From positions 293,776 through 357,775 of the forward strand of contig ML662445.1 in the NCBI GenBank assembly GCA_007570785.1: a stretch of 64,000 nt of DNA. Direction: 5' to 3'. Of the stretch, positions 1 to 10,219 are shown one piece after another (the first letter of the stretch is position 1; each line of letters begins with the position of its first letter). The position numbers were made by a program, and so were the translations under genes. The notes under the pieces were generated by a model, which searched no databases, was not told where the DNA came from, and saw nothing but the letters and a program-made list of their open reading frames with translations. This stretch comes from Antilocapra americana. Taxonomy: Eukaryota > Chordata > Mammalia > Artiodactyla > Antilocapridae.

Positions 1-404
1 GGAGCCCATTATCCAGAGTGAAGTGAGCCAGAAGGAAAAACAACAATTCTGTATACTAATGCATATATATGGAATTTAGAAAGATGGTAATGAGAACTCA
101 GCATGCGAGACAGCAGAAGGAATGTAGATGTATAGAACAGACTCGTGGACTCTGTGGAAGAGGGCAAGGGTGGGATGATATGGGAGAATGGCATTGGAAC
201 ATGTTAATTATCATATGTGTAATCAATTGCCAGTCCAGGACTGATGCTCGGGGCTGGTGCACCGGGATGACCCAGGGGGAGGTAATCGGGAGGGAGGAGG
301 GAGGGGGGTTCTAGAGGCAGAGCATATGTATACCCATGGTGGATTAATGTCAGTGTAAGGCAAAACCAACACAATAAAGAAAATTAAAAAAAAAAAAGAA
401 AGAG
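1..404 (+). mobile_element. Young bovid L1, 3' end (cut by window edge)
   Basis: The sequence holds the last ORF2 codons, then the 3' UTR with its G-rich tract (about 280-312), the motif CAAAACCAACACAATAAAG and a poly(A) tail near 386-397. The same block recurs at least ten times in the window, which identifies it as the terminal part of the bovid L1 family. The 5' part lies outside the window, so its full length and target-site duplication cannot be judged. Confidence 0.9.
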
Positions 405-664
405 AGATGAGGTGGTGGATAATGTTAGAGAAGAAACTGATCTTCCCAGTTTGGCATTTTATCAGTTGACATAATTAATTAATTGTTGTTAGTCTATAGT
501 TGCATAAATATATATATTTATATACATATTATATACATACAAATATATAAACACATATTTTAAAATATATAATAAATACACGTAAGAAAATATAACATTT
601 TTATATTGAAAAGGGGGAAATTAGTAAAGAATATAGTTTAATTAAACTTTTATAAAAGTATACC
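405..664. other. AT-rich spacer, no gene
   Basis: Very AT-rich sequence with TA-rich runs around 505-580. I see no ORF, repeat family or RNA gene in it. Confidence 0.6.
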
Positions 665-666
665 CT

Positions 667-862
667 CAAAATGGTAAAGAACTCACCTGCCAATACTAGA
701 CTCATAAGAGACACGGGTTCAATCCCTGGGTTGGGAAGATCCCCTGAAGAAGGAAATGGCAACCCACTTCAGTATCCTTGCCTGGCAAATTCCATGTACA
801 GAGAGGCCTGGAAGGCTACAGTCCATGTGGTCATAAAGAGTCAGACACAACTGAGCACATGA
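667..862 (+). mobile_element. Bov-tA SINE
   Basis: A tRNA-Glu-derived SINE lacking its first bases. The B-box-like GGTTCAATCCC is visible near 717, followed by the bovid body (GGGAAGATCCCCTG, then CAGTATCCTTGCC, and the end CAGACACAACTGAGCAC). Bov-tA elements are non-coding and are mobilised by BovB. The short ORF across it has no coding meaning. Confidence 0.9.
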
Positions 863-1861
863 TGGATGGATAACCTGGAAAATAAGATAAATTTATATTT
901 GTCTGGACTTATGTATAAGAAAATTATTACATGTCTTATATAGAAAGAAAACTTACTGCTTTTGAAACAGGATTTAATATGTTTGGAGCCAAAACGGTTT
1001 GAAATGGCTTGACTATTGGATGAAAATTGCCCTTTGAACATAATATACACTATGTAATTTTTACTACTGTAAGAAATGTATCACTGGTAATATAAGCACA
1101 TAAGCATTCTTACTGTAAATTAATGTCTTAAATGCAATTTTGCATAAAACAATGCATTACTGCCCATTGAGAGAGAATTCTAGATGATGAGAGAAGACCC
1201 CTTAAGCATTTGGCTGAATTCTGACCAGTATATGTGCCTGAGGTCAGGGAAAACCACCTGAAGGATTGGGTGTAACAGGGCACGGCCTTCACACAAGGAC
1301 AGTTCTAGTGCATGTTCTCACCCCCCAGACTGGAAAATCTCTAAGTTTATGGTGTATTGTACATAGAGGGTTTTGCCACAGTAGTAGGAAATAATCAGCC
1401 TAAAGTAAAACACTGCAAAAGTTCCAAATGACAAGTCTAGTAAATTAGAACCAGAGGATCAAAAGGAATTTCTTATAAACTAGATCCAGAGGATCAAAAG
1501 TTTCTAAGGAATTTTAATAAATCTCAAAATTAAGTATAAGAATATTTGTAGAAATCAATATATATACTACCCACAATGTTCAGTGTCAAAGAACCAGTGA
1601 AAAATTACCAAGCAAGTATTAGAAATAGTTAAGCACTGACATTAAAAGAATTATTATATTGTTATAGTTTCTGTCTAAAAAGTAGCAACAAAGAAGATCA
1701 AAAATAATGCAAATCAGACTTTCAAACTTCTAGAGATGAAAATTACAATGTCAAAGTTGAAAATAAATTGGATGTAATTAAAGATACACTAAATATTGTA
1801 AGAAAAAATTAATGAACAAGTAATTAAACTAAATATTGTTGGAAAACTTTAATGAACGATA
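863..1861. other. AT-rich sequence, no gene recognised
   Basis: Low-complexity, AT-rich DNA. It contains one short direct repeat (CCAGAGGATCAAAAG at about 1451 and 1486) and a repeated AAACTAAATATTG near 1785 and 1828. No ORF resembling a gene was found. Confidence 0.55.
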
Positions 1862-1864
1862 GTG

Positions 1865-1990
1865 CATCCATGTGTGAGCTCAGTAGTGGCTGACTTTTTG
1901 TGACCCCATGAACTGTAGCCTGCCAGGCTCTTTTGTCCTGGGATTCTCCAGACAAGAATACTGGAGTGGGTTGTCATTTCTTCCTCCATA
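1865..1990 (-). mobile_element. Bov-tA SINE, 3' part, antisense
   Basis: The reverse complement of the SINE body: the end sequence, then GACCCCATGAACTGTAGCCTGCC and CAAGAATACTGGAGTGGG. The tRNA-like head is missing, so the copy is truncated. Confidence 0.85.
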
Positions 1991-1994
1991 AACA

Positions 1995-2375
1995 AAGCAT
2001 AGATAAACTGTACTATTTTCATACAAAGTAATAGAAGAGTACAAAGGAAGGAACGATTAACATATGCAACATGAATAAATCTAAAATATGCCTAAAGAAA
2101 GAAGACAGACAAAAAGCATATATATGGGTAGTTGAACATATGCAAAATGATAGAAAAATACAAACTAATTCATGGTGACAACAGATTAGTTGTTGCCTGG
2201 GATTTGAGGGGTAGGTAAAGATGTAAAGCATGCATTAAAAAAGACCACAAGGAAATTTTTTTGTCAGTAGATCTACTATTTTGATTGGTAGTTTCAAGGT
2301 TTATACACACACAGAAACTCATCAAATTACATACTACAATATGTGCATTTTATTGTACAAATTTAATAAAGTTGC
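1995..2375 (+). mobile_element. Ancient L1M-type LINE, 3' UTR remnant
   Basis: The order of words matches the 3' UTR of old mammalian L1s: a TTGCCTGGGATTTGAGGGG-like stretch, then AAACTCATCAAATTACATAC, then TGCATTTTATTGTACAAATTTAATAAAG. It is strongly diverged and has no coding potential. The subfamily is not assigned. Confidence 0.6.
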
Positions 2376-2958
2376 TTCAATATTACTTTATATGAAAGTA
2401 TAAATATTTTCATATATAATATGAAATTATTTCATAGGATTTTCCTATGAATGTAATAGCATTTTCCTATCTCTTCAAACTTGTTTTCTAAAGACTCGAA
2501 ATTACTGCTGTAATGTTCAAAGAAGCGTTTTTAGAGAGATTACCACTTTAAAGATTCATATAACCTCATTTTTTATATAATGGTATTGATTTAATGGCAA
2601 GACTTATTTCATAGTTATTATCTATAACATTGAAACCATATGTGATTGAAAAATATTTTCTCTGGGTCATTTACATATTTTCTGATGTTTAGAGCAGGGA
2701 TCATAACTTCCGTTCATCCAGATTATTTCTTCACAGACTCACCACTCAGTCTAAGAAGTGAGTATGATGCTTACCTTGAGGTCACTAGCTTGACTCTGGA
2801 GACCATTCCTCTTTTCTGATCCTTTCAGGGGTAACCACTATCCCACTATCTTGAATTTTGCACTGAGAATTCATTTACCATTAATTTAACCTTTTCCAAA
2901 TAAACTGAGAGATTTACTATGCTTTTTCTGTTTTTTGACATATCTCCTAGTGTTATAT
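2376..2958. other. AT-rich sequence, nothing recognised
   Basis: No repeat family or ORF recognised by eye. Confidence 0.5.
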
Positions 2959-2959
2959 A

Positions 2960-3180
2960 TGTGTGCTAAGTAACTTCAGTCATGCCCAACTGTTTACAAC
3001 CCTGTGGACTATTGCCACCAGCCTCCTCCATCCATGAGATTCTCCAAGCATGAATACTGGAGTGGGCTGCTGTGTCCTCCTCCAGGTTATCTTCCTGAGC
3101 CAGGTATCGAACCTGCGTCTCTTATAGCTCCTGCTTTGGCAGGTGAGTTCTTTACCACTAGCACCACCTGGGAAGCCCTG
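2960..3180 (-). mobile_element. Bov-tA SINE, antisense, near full length
   Basis: Reverse complement of a complete SINE, from TGTGCTAAGTAACTTCAG to the tRNA-like head ending CACCTGGGAAGCCC. The B box appears inverted (GGTATCGAACCTG) near 3101. Confidence 0.9.
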
Positions 3181-3462
3181 TGTTATATGTGTAAAACCAA
3201 TTTAGCAAATAACTGATAACTTAATATCTGCATCGTCGAGTGATGTTTTCAGTTTTATAAAATTGAATTGGGCCAAATTATCTTCCTAATTGCTTGGACC
3301 ACCATACATACCCAACAGAACACTAATAAGTGTAATATTAGTGCTCTGTTTCTCTACCATCTCTTAGTTTTGTCTGACTTGATTTATTTCACCAATTTGC
3401 TAAGTGTAAAATCATAGCTCTCTGTATTTTCAGCCTGTACATTCCTTATCACTAGTGATGCT

Positions 3463-5015
3463 CAAACTACTGCACAATTGCACTCATCTAACACGCTACT
3501 AAAGTAATGCTCAAAATTCTCCAACACAGGCTTCAGAAATACATGAACCCTGAACTTCCAGATGTTCAAGCTGGTTTTAGAAAAGGGAGAGGAATCAGAG
3601 ATCAAATTGCCAACATCTGCTGGATCTTCCAAAAAGCAAGAGAGTTCCAGAAAAACCATCTGTTTCTGCATTATGGACTATGCCAAAGTCTTTGACTGTG
3701 TGGATCACAATAAACTGTGGAAAATTCTGAAAGAGATGGGAATACCAGACCACCTGACCTACCTCTTGAGAAACCTGTATGCAGGTCAGGAAGCAACAGT
3801 TAGAACTGGATATAAAACAACAGACTGGTTCCAAATAGAAAAAAGAGTACATCAAGGTTGTATATTGTCACCCTGCTTGTTTAACTTATATGCTGAGTAT
3901 ATCATGAGAAACTCTGGGCTGGAAGAAGCACAAGCTGGAATCAAGATTGCTGGACTTTGTGGATGAGGGTAAGGGTGGGATGATATGGGAGAAGGGCATT
4001 GAAGCATGTTAATTTTCATATGTCTAATCAATCGCCAGCCCAGGATTGATGCTCGGGGCTGGTGCAGCGAGATTTCCCGGGGGCGGGGGGGGGGGGGGGA
4101 GGGAGGGGGGTTCCGGAGGGGAAGCGTATGTAAACCCATGGTGATATCATGACAATGTATGGCAAAAACAATTAAAAAATTTAAAAAAAGAAGTTAAAAA
4201 AAAGATTGCTGGGAGAAATATCAATAACCTCAGATATGCAGATGACACCACTCTTATGGCAGAAACTGAAGAAGTAAAGAGCCTCTTGATGAAAGTGAAA
4301 GAGGAGAGTGAAAAAGTTGGCTTAAAGCTCAACATTCAGCAAACTAAGATCATAGCATCCAGTCTCATCACTTGATGGCAAATAGATGGGGAAACAGTGA
4401 AAACAGTGGCTGACTTAACTTTTTGGGGCTCCAAAATCACTGCAGATGGTGATTGCAGCCATGAAATTAGAAGACGCTCACTCCTTGAAAGAAAGTTATG
4501 ACCAACCTAGACAGCGTATTAAAAAGCAGAGGCATTACTTTGTCAACAAAGGTCTGTCTAGTCAAGGCTATGGTTTTTCCAGTAGTCACGTATGGATGTG
4601 AGAGTTAGACTATAAAGAAAGCTGAGTGCTATAAAGAATTGATGCTTTTGTAATGTGGTGTTGGAGAAGACACTTGAGAGTCCCTTGGACTGCAAGGAGA
4701 TCCAATCAGTCCATCCTAAAGGAGATCAGTCCTTAACAGTCATTGGAAGGACTGACGCTGAGGCTGAATCCAATACTTTGGCCCCCTGATGCGAAGAGCT
4801 GAGTCATTTGAAAAGACCCTGATGCTGGGAAAGATTGAGGGCAAGAAGAGAAGGGGACGACAGAGGCTGAGATGGTTGGATGGCATCACCGACTCAATGG
4901 ACATGACTTTGGGTGAACTCCAGGAGTTGATAATGGACAGGGAAGCCTGGCATGCTGCGGTTGATGGGGTTGCAAAGAGTCATACAGGACTGAGCGACTG
5001 AACTGAACTGAACTG
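3463..5015 (+). mobile_element. BovB (RTE) LINE, 5'-truncated, with nested L1
   Basis: The C-terminal half of the BovB reverse transcriptase and the 3' tail. Readable blocks include the palm segment with VDHNKLWKILKEMGIPDHL (about 3700-3760) and, after the nested L1, the catalytic YADD near 4235. The element ends in repeated ACTGA. A 9-bp duplication, AGTGATGCT, flanks it (3454-3462 and 5016-5024). The reading frame is broken by the nested L1 and by several stops, so it is dead. Full-length BovB is about 3.2 kb; this copy is under half. Confidence 0.92.
3954..4201 (+). mobile_element. Short young L1 3' end inside BovB
   Basis: A 5'-truncated L1 3' UTR with a long G tract (about 4080-4107) and A-rich tail. 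The exact 11-bp duplication AAGATTGCTGG lies at 3943-3953 and 4202-4212, and the BovB frame continues across the site when the insert is ignored. L1 therefore arrived after BovB. Confidence 0.93.
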
Positions 5016-5160
5016 AGTGATGCTAATCATCTTTCCATAAGTTCATGATCTTTTAAAATTTTCTTCTCTAAACCCTGGATCAATTTTCCCCCGATGTTTC
5101 TAATTTTAATTTTATAATTTAAAAACTTTGCTCCTGTATGCTGGTACTAAGCCTCTGTCA

Positions 5161-5372
5161 GGGCTTCCCTGGTGCTTCAGTGGTAAAGAATCTACCTGCC
5201 ATGCAAGAGACATGGGCTTGATCCCTGTGTTGGGAAGATCCCCCGGAAAAGAGAATGGAAACCTACTCCAGTATTCTTGCCTGTTACATCCCATAGACAG
5301 ATGAGCCTGGCAGGCTATAGTCCATGGGGTTGCAAAAGAGTTAGATATGATTTAGTGACTAAACAACAACAA
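5161..5372 (+). mobile_element. Bov-tA SINE with target duplication
   Basis: Complete SINE from GGGCTTCCCTGGTG to the AAACAACAACAAA tail. The duplication AAGCCTCTGTCAG/AAGCCTTTGTCAG flanks it (from 5149 and from 5373; one mismatch). It sits in the ancient antisense L1M. Confidence 0.92.
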
Positions 5373-5440
5373 AAGCCTTTGTCAGTTATGTGAATTCCAA
5401 AAAGTTCCCATTTTAGGGGTTATCTTCCTCTTTTATTATA

Positions 5441-5640
5441 AAAACAAAGGCAACTGCTGCACAGCAAGAGGGCGCCAGAGATCTGCATGGGTCACCTCCA
5501 GCCTCAAGCAAGGTACTGATTTAGGCTGAGGAAAGAACCACCCCAGAGGTGAGAGGAAATAGTACTTGGAGTTCACATAAGACTGGGAATAGTGTCTATC
5601 CCCACAAGCCAGGCTGGGACTCTTGTAATTCATTTGGCTT
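5441..5640. other. Unassigned spacer
   Basis: Moderate-GC sequence. No repeat family or ORF is recognised. Confidence 0.4.
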
Positions 5641-5645
5641 TGGGT

Positions 5646-5790
5646 AAACCCTGGAGAAGGGAATCACTACTCATTCCATTATTCTTGCCTGGAGAACCCC
5701 ATGGCCTGGCAGGCTAAGAATCCGACACGACCAAATGATTAACAATTATACTACTTAGTGTAAGACATAGTGACTAAACAACAAAACAGC
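5646..5790 (+). mobile_element. Bov-tA SINE, 3' fragment
   Basis: Begins within the body (CTGGAGAAGGGAATC) and keeps TTCTTGCCTGGAGAACCCC and a degraded end with TGACTAAACAACAAAAC. The head is missing and an internal part is deleted. Confidence 0.75.
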
Positions 5791-5861
5791 GTACTCAGAA
5801 GAGTCTGGTTTTATCAGTGGGGCATCCTTTTAGCTTTAAACTAAATCCTGTTAAGGTTCTA

Positions 5862-6071
5862 CGTGTGTGTTAGTTGCTCAGTCATGTCCGACTCCTTGCA
5901 ATCCCATGGACTGTAACCTGCCAGGCTCCTCTGTCCGTGGAATTTCTCAAGCAAGAATACTGCATTGGATTGCCATTTCCTTCTCCAAGGGCTCTTCCTG
6001 ACCCTGGGATTGAACCCGGGTCCCCTGCATTGCAAGTAGACGCTTCACTGTGGAGTCACCAGGGAAGCCCA
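5862..6071 (-). mobile_element. Bov-tA SINE, antisense, near full length
   Basis: Reverse complement of a complete SINE from GTTAGTTGCTCAGTCATGTC to CACCAGGGAAGCCC. The inverted B box GGGATTGAACCCGGG is intact near 6006. Confidence 0.92.
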
Positions 6072-6784
6072 TGATTCAGCAAAACCAATGTTAAAAGCAA
6101 GAACTGAAAGGTGAACATATCACATTTCCATGAAAACCAACTACATTCCAGTTAAAAACAAGAAAACAAAAGCTTACCTTGGCATTTATGGGACACAGAC
6201 AGATACAGTCAGTGAAATTCACAAGTTCTGATGAAATCAAAACTATTTTACATATATAAAAGCTTAAGGAATTTGTAACCAGCAGACCTGTACTTCATGA
6301 AATCTTAAATGAATTGGTTCAGATGTAAAGTTAAAGTTAATATCAATCATGTGGGTAAGTACATAATACTGTTTCTTCATTAAAAATCCTTTAACAAATA
6401 TTAACTATTTGAATAAACAATGGTGACAATAAAATATGAGGTTTCTAACCAAAGTAGAACTAAATGTGTGAAAGTAATGGCAAAATGACCAGGAAAAGAA
6501 ACAGGGAGGTACATTACAAGAAGTTCCTTTTACTATATGTGAAGAGTAATATTATTTGAAAGCAAACAATTGTAAGTTGAATATACATATTATTAAAGCA
6601 ATCACTAAAATAGCAAAACCCAAACTGACAGCTAAGAAGCAAAAAAAAAAAGGAAGAAAAAGATAAAGTGGAATTATAAAAAAGAAAAAAACAAAACAAA
6701 AAACTTTAATTCTAAAGGAGGCAGGAAAGGAGAAATAGTAAAGCACAGAGAAAAACAAAAAAATACAATAGAAAAACACAAAAA
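6072..6784. other. A-rich sequence, no gene
   Basis: A-rich, low-complexity DNA with poly-purine runs (6620-6780). The long antisense ORF here is a phenylalanine-rich product of poly-A complement and is not a gene. Confidence 0.55.
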
Positions 6785-6985
6785 TTAATGCATCCTGTAT
6801 GATTTCATTCATACAAACTTCTGGAAAATGCAAACTAACTGACAGTGATGAAGGCAGGTCACTGATGTCCTGGGCAGGAAGGGAAAGGCAAGAATGAGGA
6901 TTACCAAGGAGCACAGGAAACTTTGGAGGGTGATGGTATGTTCATATCTTGATTGTGATGTTGGTGTTTTATTTATGTAAATGAA
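6785..6985 (+). mobile_element. Ancient L1M-type 3' UTR remnant
   Basis: The succession TGTATGATTTCATTCATACAA, then GAAACTTTGGAGGGTGATGG, then ATATCTTGATTGTGATG matches the conserved 3' UTR of old mammalian L1s. Strongly diverged and non-coding. Confidence 0.6.
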
Positions 6986-7023
6986 CACCCTTGGCAGTGG
7001 TTATAATCACTTTAAGACAACAT

Positions 7024-7244
7024 TGTTGTTGTTTAGTTGCTAAGTAGTGTCTGACTCTTTTGCAACCCCATGGACTGGAGCCCTTCAGGCTCCTCTGCCC
7101 ATGGGATTTCCCAGGCAAGAGTACTGGAATGGGTTGCCATTTGCTTCTCCATGGGATCTTCCTGACCCAGGGATCAAGCCCACATCTCTTATGTCTCCTG
7201 TGTTGGCAGGTGGGTTCTTTACCACTAAGCCACATAGGGATGCC
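7024..7244 (-). mobile_element. Bov-tA SINE, antisense, near full length
   Basis: Reverse complement of a complete element (TTGTTTAGTTGCTAAGTAGTG to the head at 7230-7244). Overlapping ORFs on both strands are shadows of the SINE. Confidence 0.9.
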
Positions 7245-8868
7245 CTTAAGCTTGTATAAAACACTGGAAAAGACAGTATCATGCATTAACCCTGAATGGT
7301 TATAGATCAGATTTTCCCTTTATAAAATCGTTAATTTTGCAGTATATTTAAATCACACTTTTTATTTTTATAATATATCCTTGCTATTGAACACATGCCA
7401 CGTTGTAACTAGCTTGTTGTATGATTAATGTATATTTCTTGACCTAATAGCACACTTGCAAATAATATATTATTTTTCCAATATTAAAAAATGGAATTTG
7501 TAGCTTATGAAATGAGTTTACACTATCTTCATTTATTACTTACATCATATGTTTTTAAATTTAGTGATAGACACAGAATTTTTAGTAATTAAATAATCCT
7601 TTAATAAAAGAGGAATAAACAGGTTTATTTATCATTGGATACTAGGTATACATGATTTTAGATTATTTTTCCTAACTCATTAAAAGAAATATAGTAAGAA
7701 AGAACTCCAGAAACTTGATTTGTTTTCAGTGTTAGGTAATGCAATATTCCATACACATCAGAGATTCATGACTGCCTGTGTTTTACCTCACTCTCTTAAG
7801 TGTGTGTCTTTATATTTCTAGTGATACCAGAATGCCTGCTGGAGCTCCAGCCATCAATTTCAAATTCCAGGCAGCAGGAATAAGGAATAGGAAAGATATC
7901 TGCTTTGAAGGAGCATAAGCTATTTGTGTTTTATTTCATTGATCAGAATAAACCCACAGGGTGAAATGAGAGACTGGAAAATGTAGTGCTTTATTGGGCA
8001 TTTTCCACCCATGAGATTGGGATCTATTACTAAGAATAGGAAAATCAATGTGTACAACTACTGGTCTCTATCTCATTACACAGCTAAATTATTTTTTTCC
8101 AGATAACATCAAGAGCAACTTGTAATTTTTAGACCTGGAGCTAAGGTTCTTAATTTGAGTTTTTTAATGTTATTTTATTGTGGTTAGTAACTCTTAGCTC
8201 TGCCCTCTTAACAAATTTTTAAGCCTATCATATGCTACTGTTGACGATAGGTTCACTGTTGTGCAGAAGATCTCTAGACCTTAAAGATTTTAATAGCAGT
8301 GATAGAATAGACTCATAGATAAAAGTTACCAGATTTTAAATTAGAAGACAAAAGTCAGAGGCTCAAACTTAAGAAAAATGAAAGATAATTTTAATTTTAT
8401 AATTCTAATGTTATCACTATTAGCATTAAGCATATCCTTAGGTTGCATTATGTTAACTGGCTTATATATTTATAAATTATATAAATATTTATCTTCTTTT
8501 TAAAGTAATTTTAAAACCAGTTGATGAAAAGTTAATTTTTCTATTGACTCAAAAATTTTCAAAGCCTTGGTGTAGGATCAGAAGCTAGTGATTTGTGCAG
8601 GGTGGAAATCATTTCTCATTATTCTTGACATATCCAGAACCTATGAGTGCCTGAGTGCCTGGTCCATAAATTAGATGCCCATTAAATTCAAGTTGAAGAG
8701 ACAATGTTTGAAAAAACGTAGACTTATCAAAGATGAACATGCACAAAAACATTTTCGTTTTTTCTGAGAAAAGTGAATACTGTAAAAGTGACAAGTATAA
8801 GGAGGATAGAAAGGACAGTCATTAGAGGTGTTAATGCCTTTTTTATATAAGTATAAAACTGTGTATGC
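7245..8868. other. AT-rich sequence, nothing recognised
   Basis: About 1.6 kb of AT-rich DNA with no recognisable young repeat and no plausible ORF. It may be old unique DNA or repeats too decayed to read by eye. Confidence 0.5.
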
Positions 8869-9340
8869 TTAACATATAGAGCTTGATGATTTGATAGATG
8901 TACACATTGTAACAAGGATGATAATCAAGCCACATGTTTATCATCTCTACATAGTTACTTTTTAAAATGTGTGTATGTATGTGTGTATGTGGAAAAGATT
9001 TAAGATCCTTTTATGAAATTTCATACTTACAATTCAGTATCAATATTGGGCAGCATGCCCTTAAATTAGAAGAACTCACTGATCCTCTTGTAACTGAAAC
9101 TTTGTACCTGCGAGCAGCATCTTACCATTTCCCGCCAGCAAACACATTATGCTCTCTGCTTCAGTGAGTCTCTTTTAGATCCCAGGTGTAAGTGAGCTGG
9201 CATTGCCTATCCACTGGGGCTTATTTCACTTAGCATAGTGAGTTCTGAGTTGCTCCATCTTGTTCCAAATGACAGGATTTCCCTCTTTCCAAGCTGGAAT
9301 AATGAAGTGTAGATACATCTTTGAGATTTGACTTTAATTT
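8869..9340 (-). mobile_element. Ancient L1M-type fragment, antisense
   Basis: Words in the antisense L1M order: TGTACACATTGTAACAAGG, TCTCTACATAGTTAC, GTAACTGAAACTTTGTACC, CTTATTTCACTTAGCATA, CAAATGACAGGATTTCC. Non-coding, with a small TG/TATG microsatellite at about 8967-8990. Confidence 0.7.
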
Positions 9341-9349
9341 CATTTAGAC

Positions 9350-9530
9350 ATAGACTTGATCCTTGAATAATGGATGTCTTAGGGGCACCCACCCACCCTC
9401 TAGTCAAAAATCCACATGAAATTCAGAATCTGGATCTCCTAATAGGCAGGTGATTCCCCTCTATTCAGGTTCCCCATCTGTGGATGCAACTGACCTCAGA
9501 CCTGATAGCCCTGGAGTATTTACTACAGAA
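9350..9530. mobile_element. DNA-transposon remnant, Tigger/pogo-like terminal region
   Basis: The stretch CTTGATCCTTGAATAATGG, TTAGGGGCACC and AGTCAAAAATCCACAT resembles the terminal sequence of old mammalian Tigger-type (TcMar/pogo) elements, and TTCCCCATCTGTGGATGCAA resembles a related terminal word. The match is from memory of the family pattern, so the subfamily is uncertain. Confidence 0.45.
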
Positions 9531-9547
9531 AAAATAATCCATGTGTA

Positions 9548-10219
9548 AGTTCAGTACAGTTCAGTCACTCGGTTATCTCCGATTCTTTGCAACCCCATGG
9601 ACTGCAGCATGCCACACCTCCCTGTCCATTGCCAATTCCCTGAGTTTACTCAAACTCATGTCCATTAAGTCAGTGATGCCATCCAACCATTTCATCCTCT
9701 GTCATCCCCTGCCTTCAATCTTTCCCAGCATCAGGGTCTTTTCAAATGAGTCAGTGCTTTGCATCAGGTGGTCAAAGTATTGAAGTTTCAGCTTCATCAT
9801 CAGTCCTTCCAATGAACATTCAGGACTCATTTCCTTTAGCAAGGACTGGTTAGATCTCCTTGCAGTCCAAGGGACTCTCAAGAGGCTTCTCCAACACCAC
9901 AGTTCAAAAGCATCAATTCTTCGGCACTTAGCTTTCTTTATAGTCAAACTCTCACATCCATACATGACTACTAGAAAAATCATAGCTTTTACTAGACGGA
10001 GCTTTGTTGGCAAAGTAATGTCTCTGCTTCTTAATATGCTGGCTAAATTGGTCATAACTTTTCTTCCAAGGAGCAAGCATCTTTTAATTTCATGGCTGCA
10101 GTCACCATCTGCAGTAATTTTTGGAGCAACCGCCCCCCAAAAATGTCAGCCACTGTTTCCCCATCTATTTGTCATGAAGTGATGGGACCGAATGCCATGA
10201 TCTTAGTTTTCTGAATGCC
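9548..10219 (-). mobile_element. BovB LINE, 3' part, antisense
   Basis: Starts with the inverted tail (TTCAGTACAGTTCAGTCACTC) and reads upstream on the minus strand into the region downstream of the reverse-transcriptase core. A 124-aa open stretch (9702-10076) carries the family block VMYGCESLTIKKAKCRRIDAF. It stops before the YADD motif. Confidence 0.92.

Larger units (their letters stand above)
3250..5440 (-). mobile_element. Ancient L1M LINE, antisense, interrupted twice
   Basis: Three separated pieces (about 3250-3462, 5016-5160, 5373-5440) read as consecutive antisense L1 ORF2/3' UTR sequence: the words around CACCAATTTGCTAAGTG, then CATCTTTCCATAAG, then TACTAAGCCTCTGTCAGTTATGTG follow the order known from old mammalian L1s. 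A BovB (3463-5015) and a SINE (5161-5372) interrupt it. The breaks rejoin cleanly once the inserts and their target duplications are removed, which supports one original element. Confidence 0.6.

Noticed and set aside
667..862. tRNA genes in the SINEs
   Set aside because: The tRNA-like heads have B boxes but lack a foldable complete tRNA; they are Bov-tA SINEs.
6552..6914. 120-aa minus-strand ORF rich in Phe
   Set aside because: A complement of poly-A and A-rich DNA plus an ancient L1M 3' UTR; composition only.
5161..7244. Spaced repeats resembling an array
   Set aside because: The repeats are dispersed SINEs of about 200 bp in both orientations with irregular spacing. This is not a CRISPR array, and the genome is eukaryotic.
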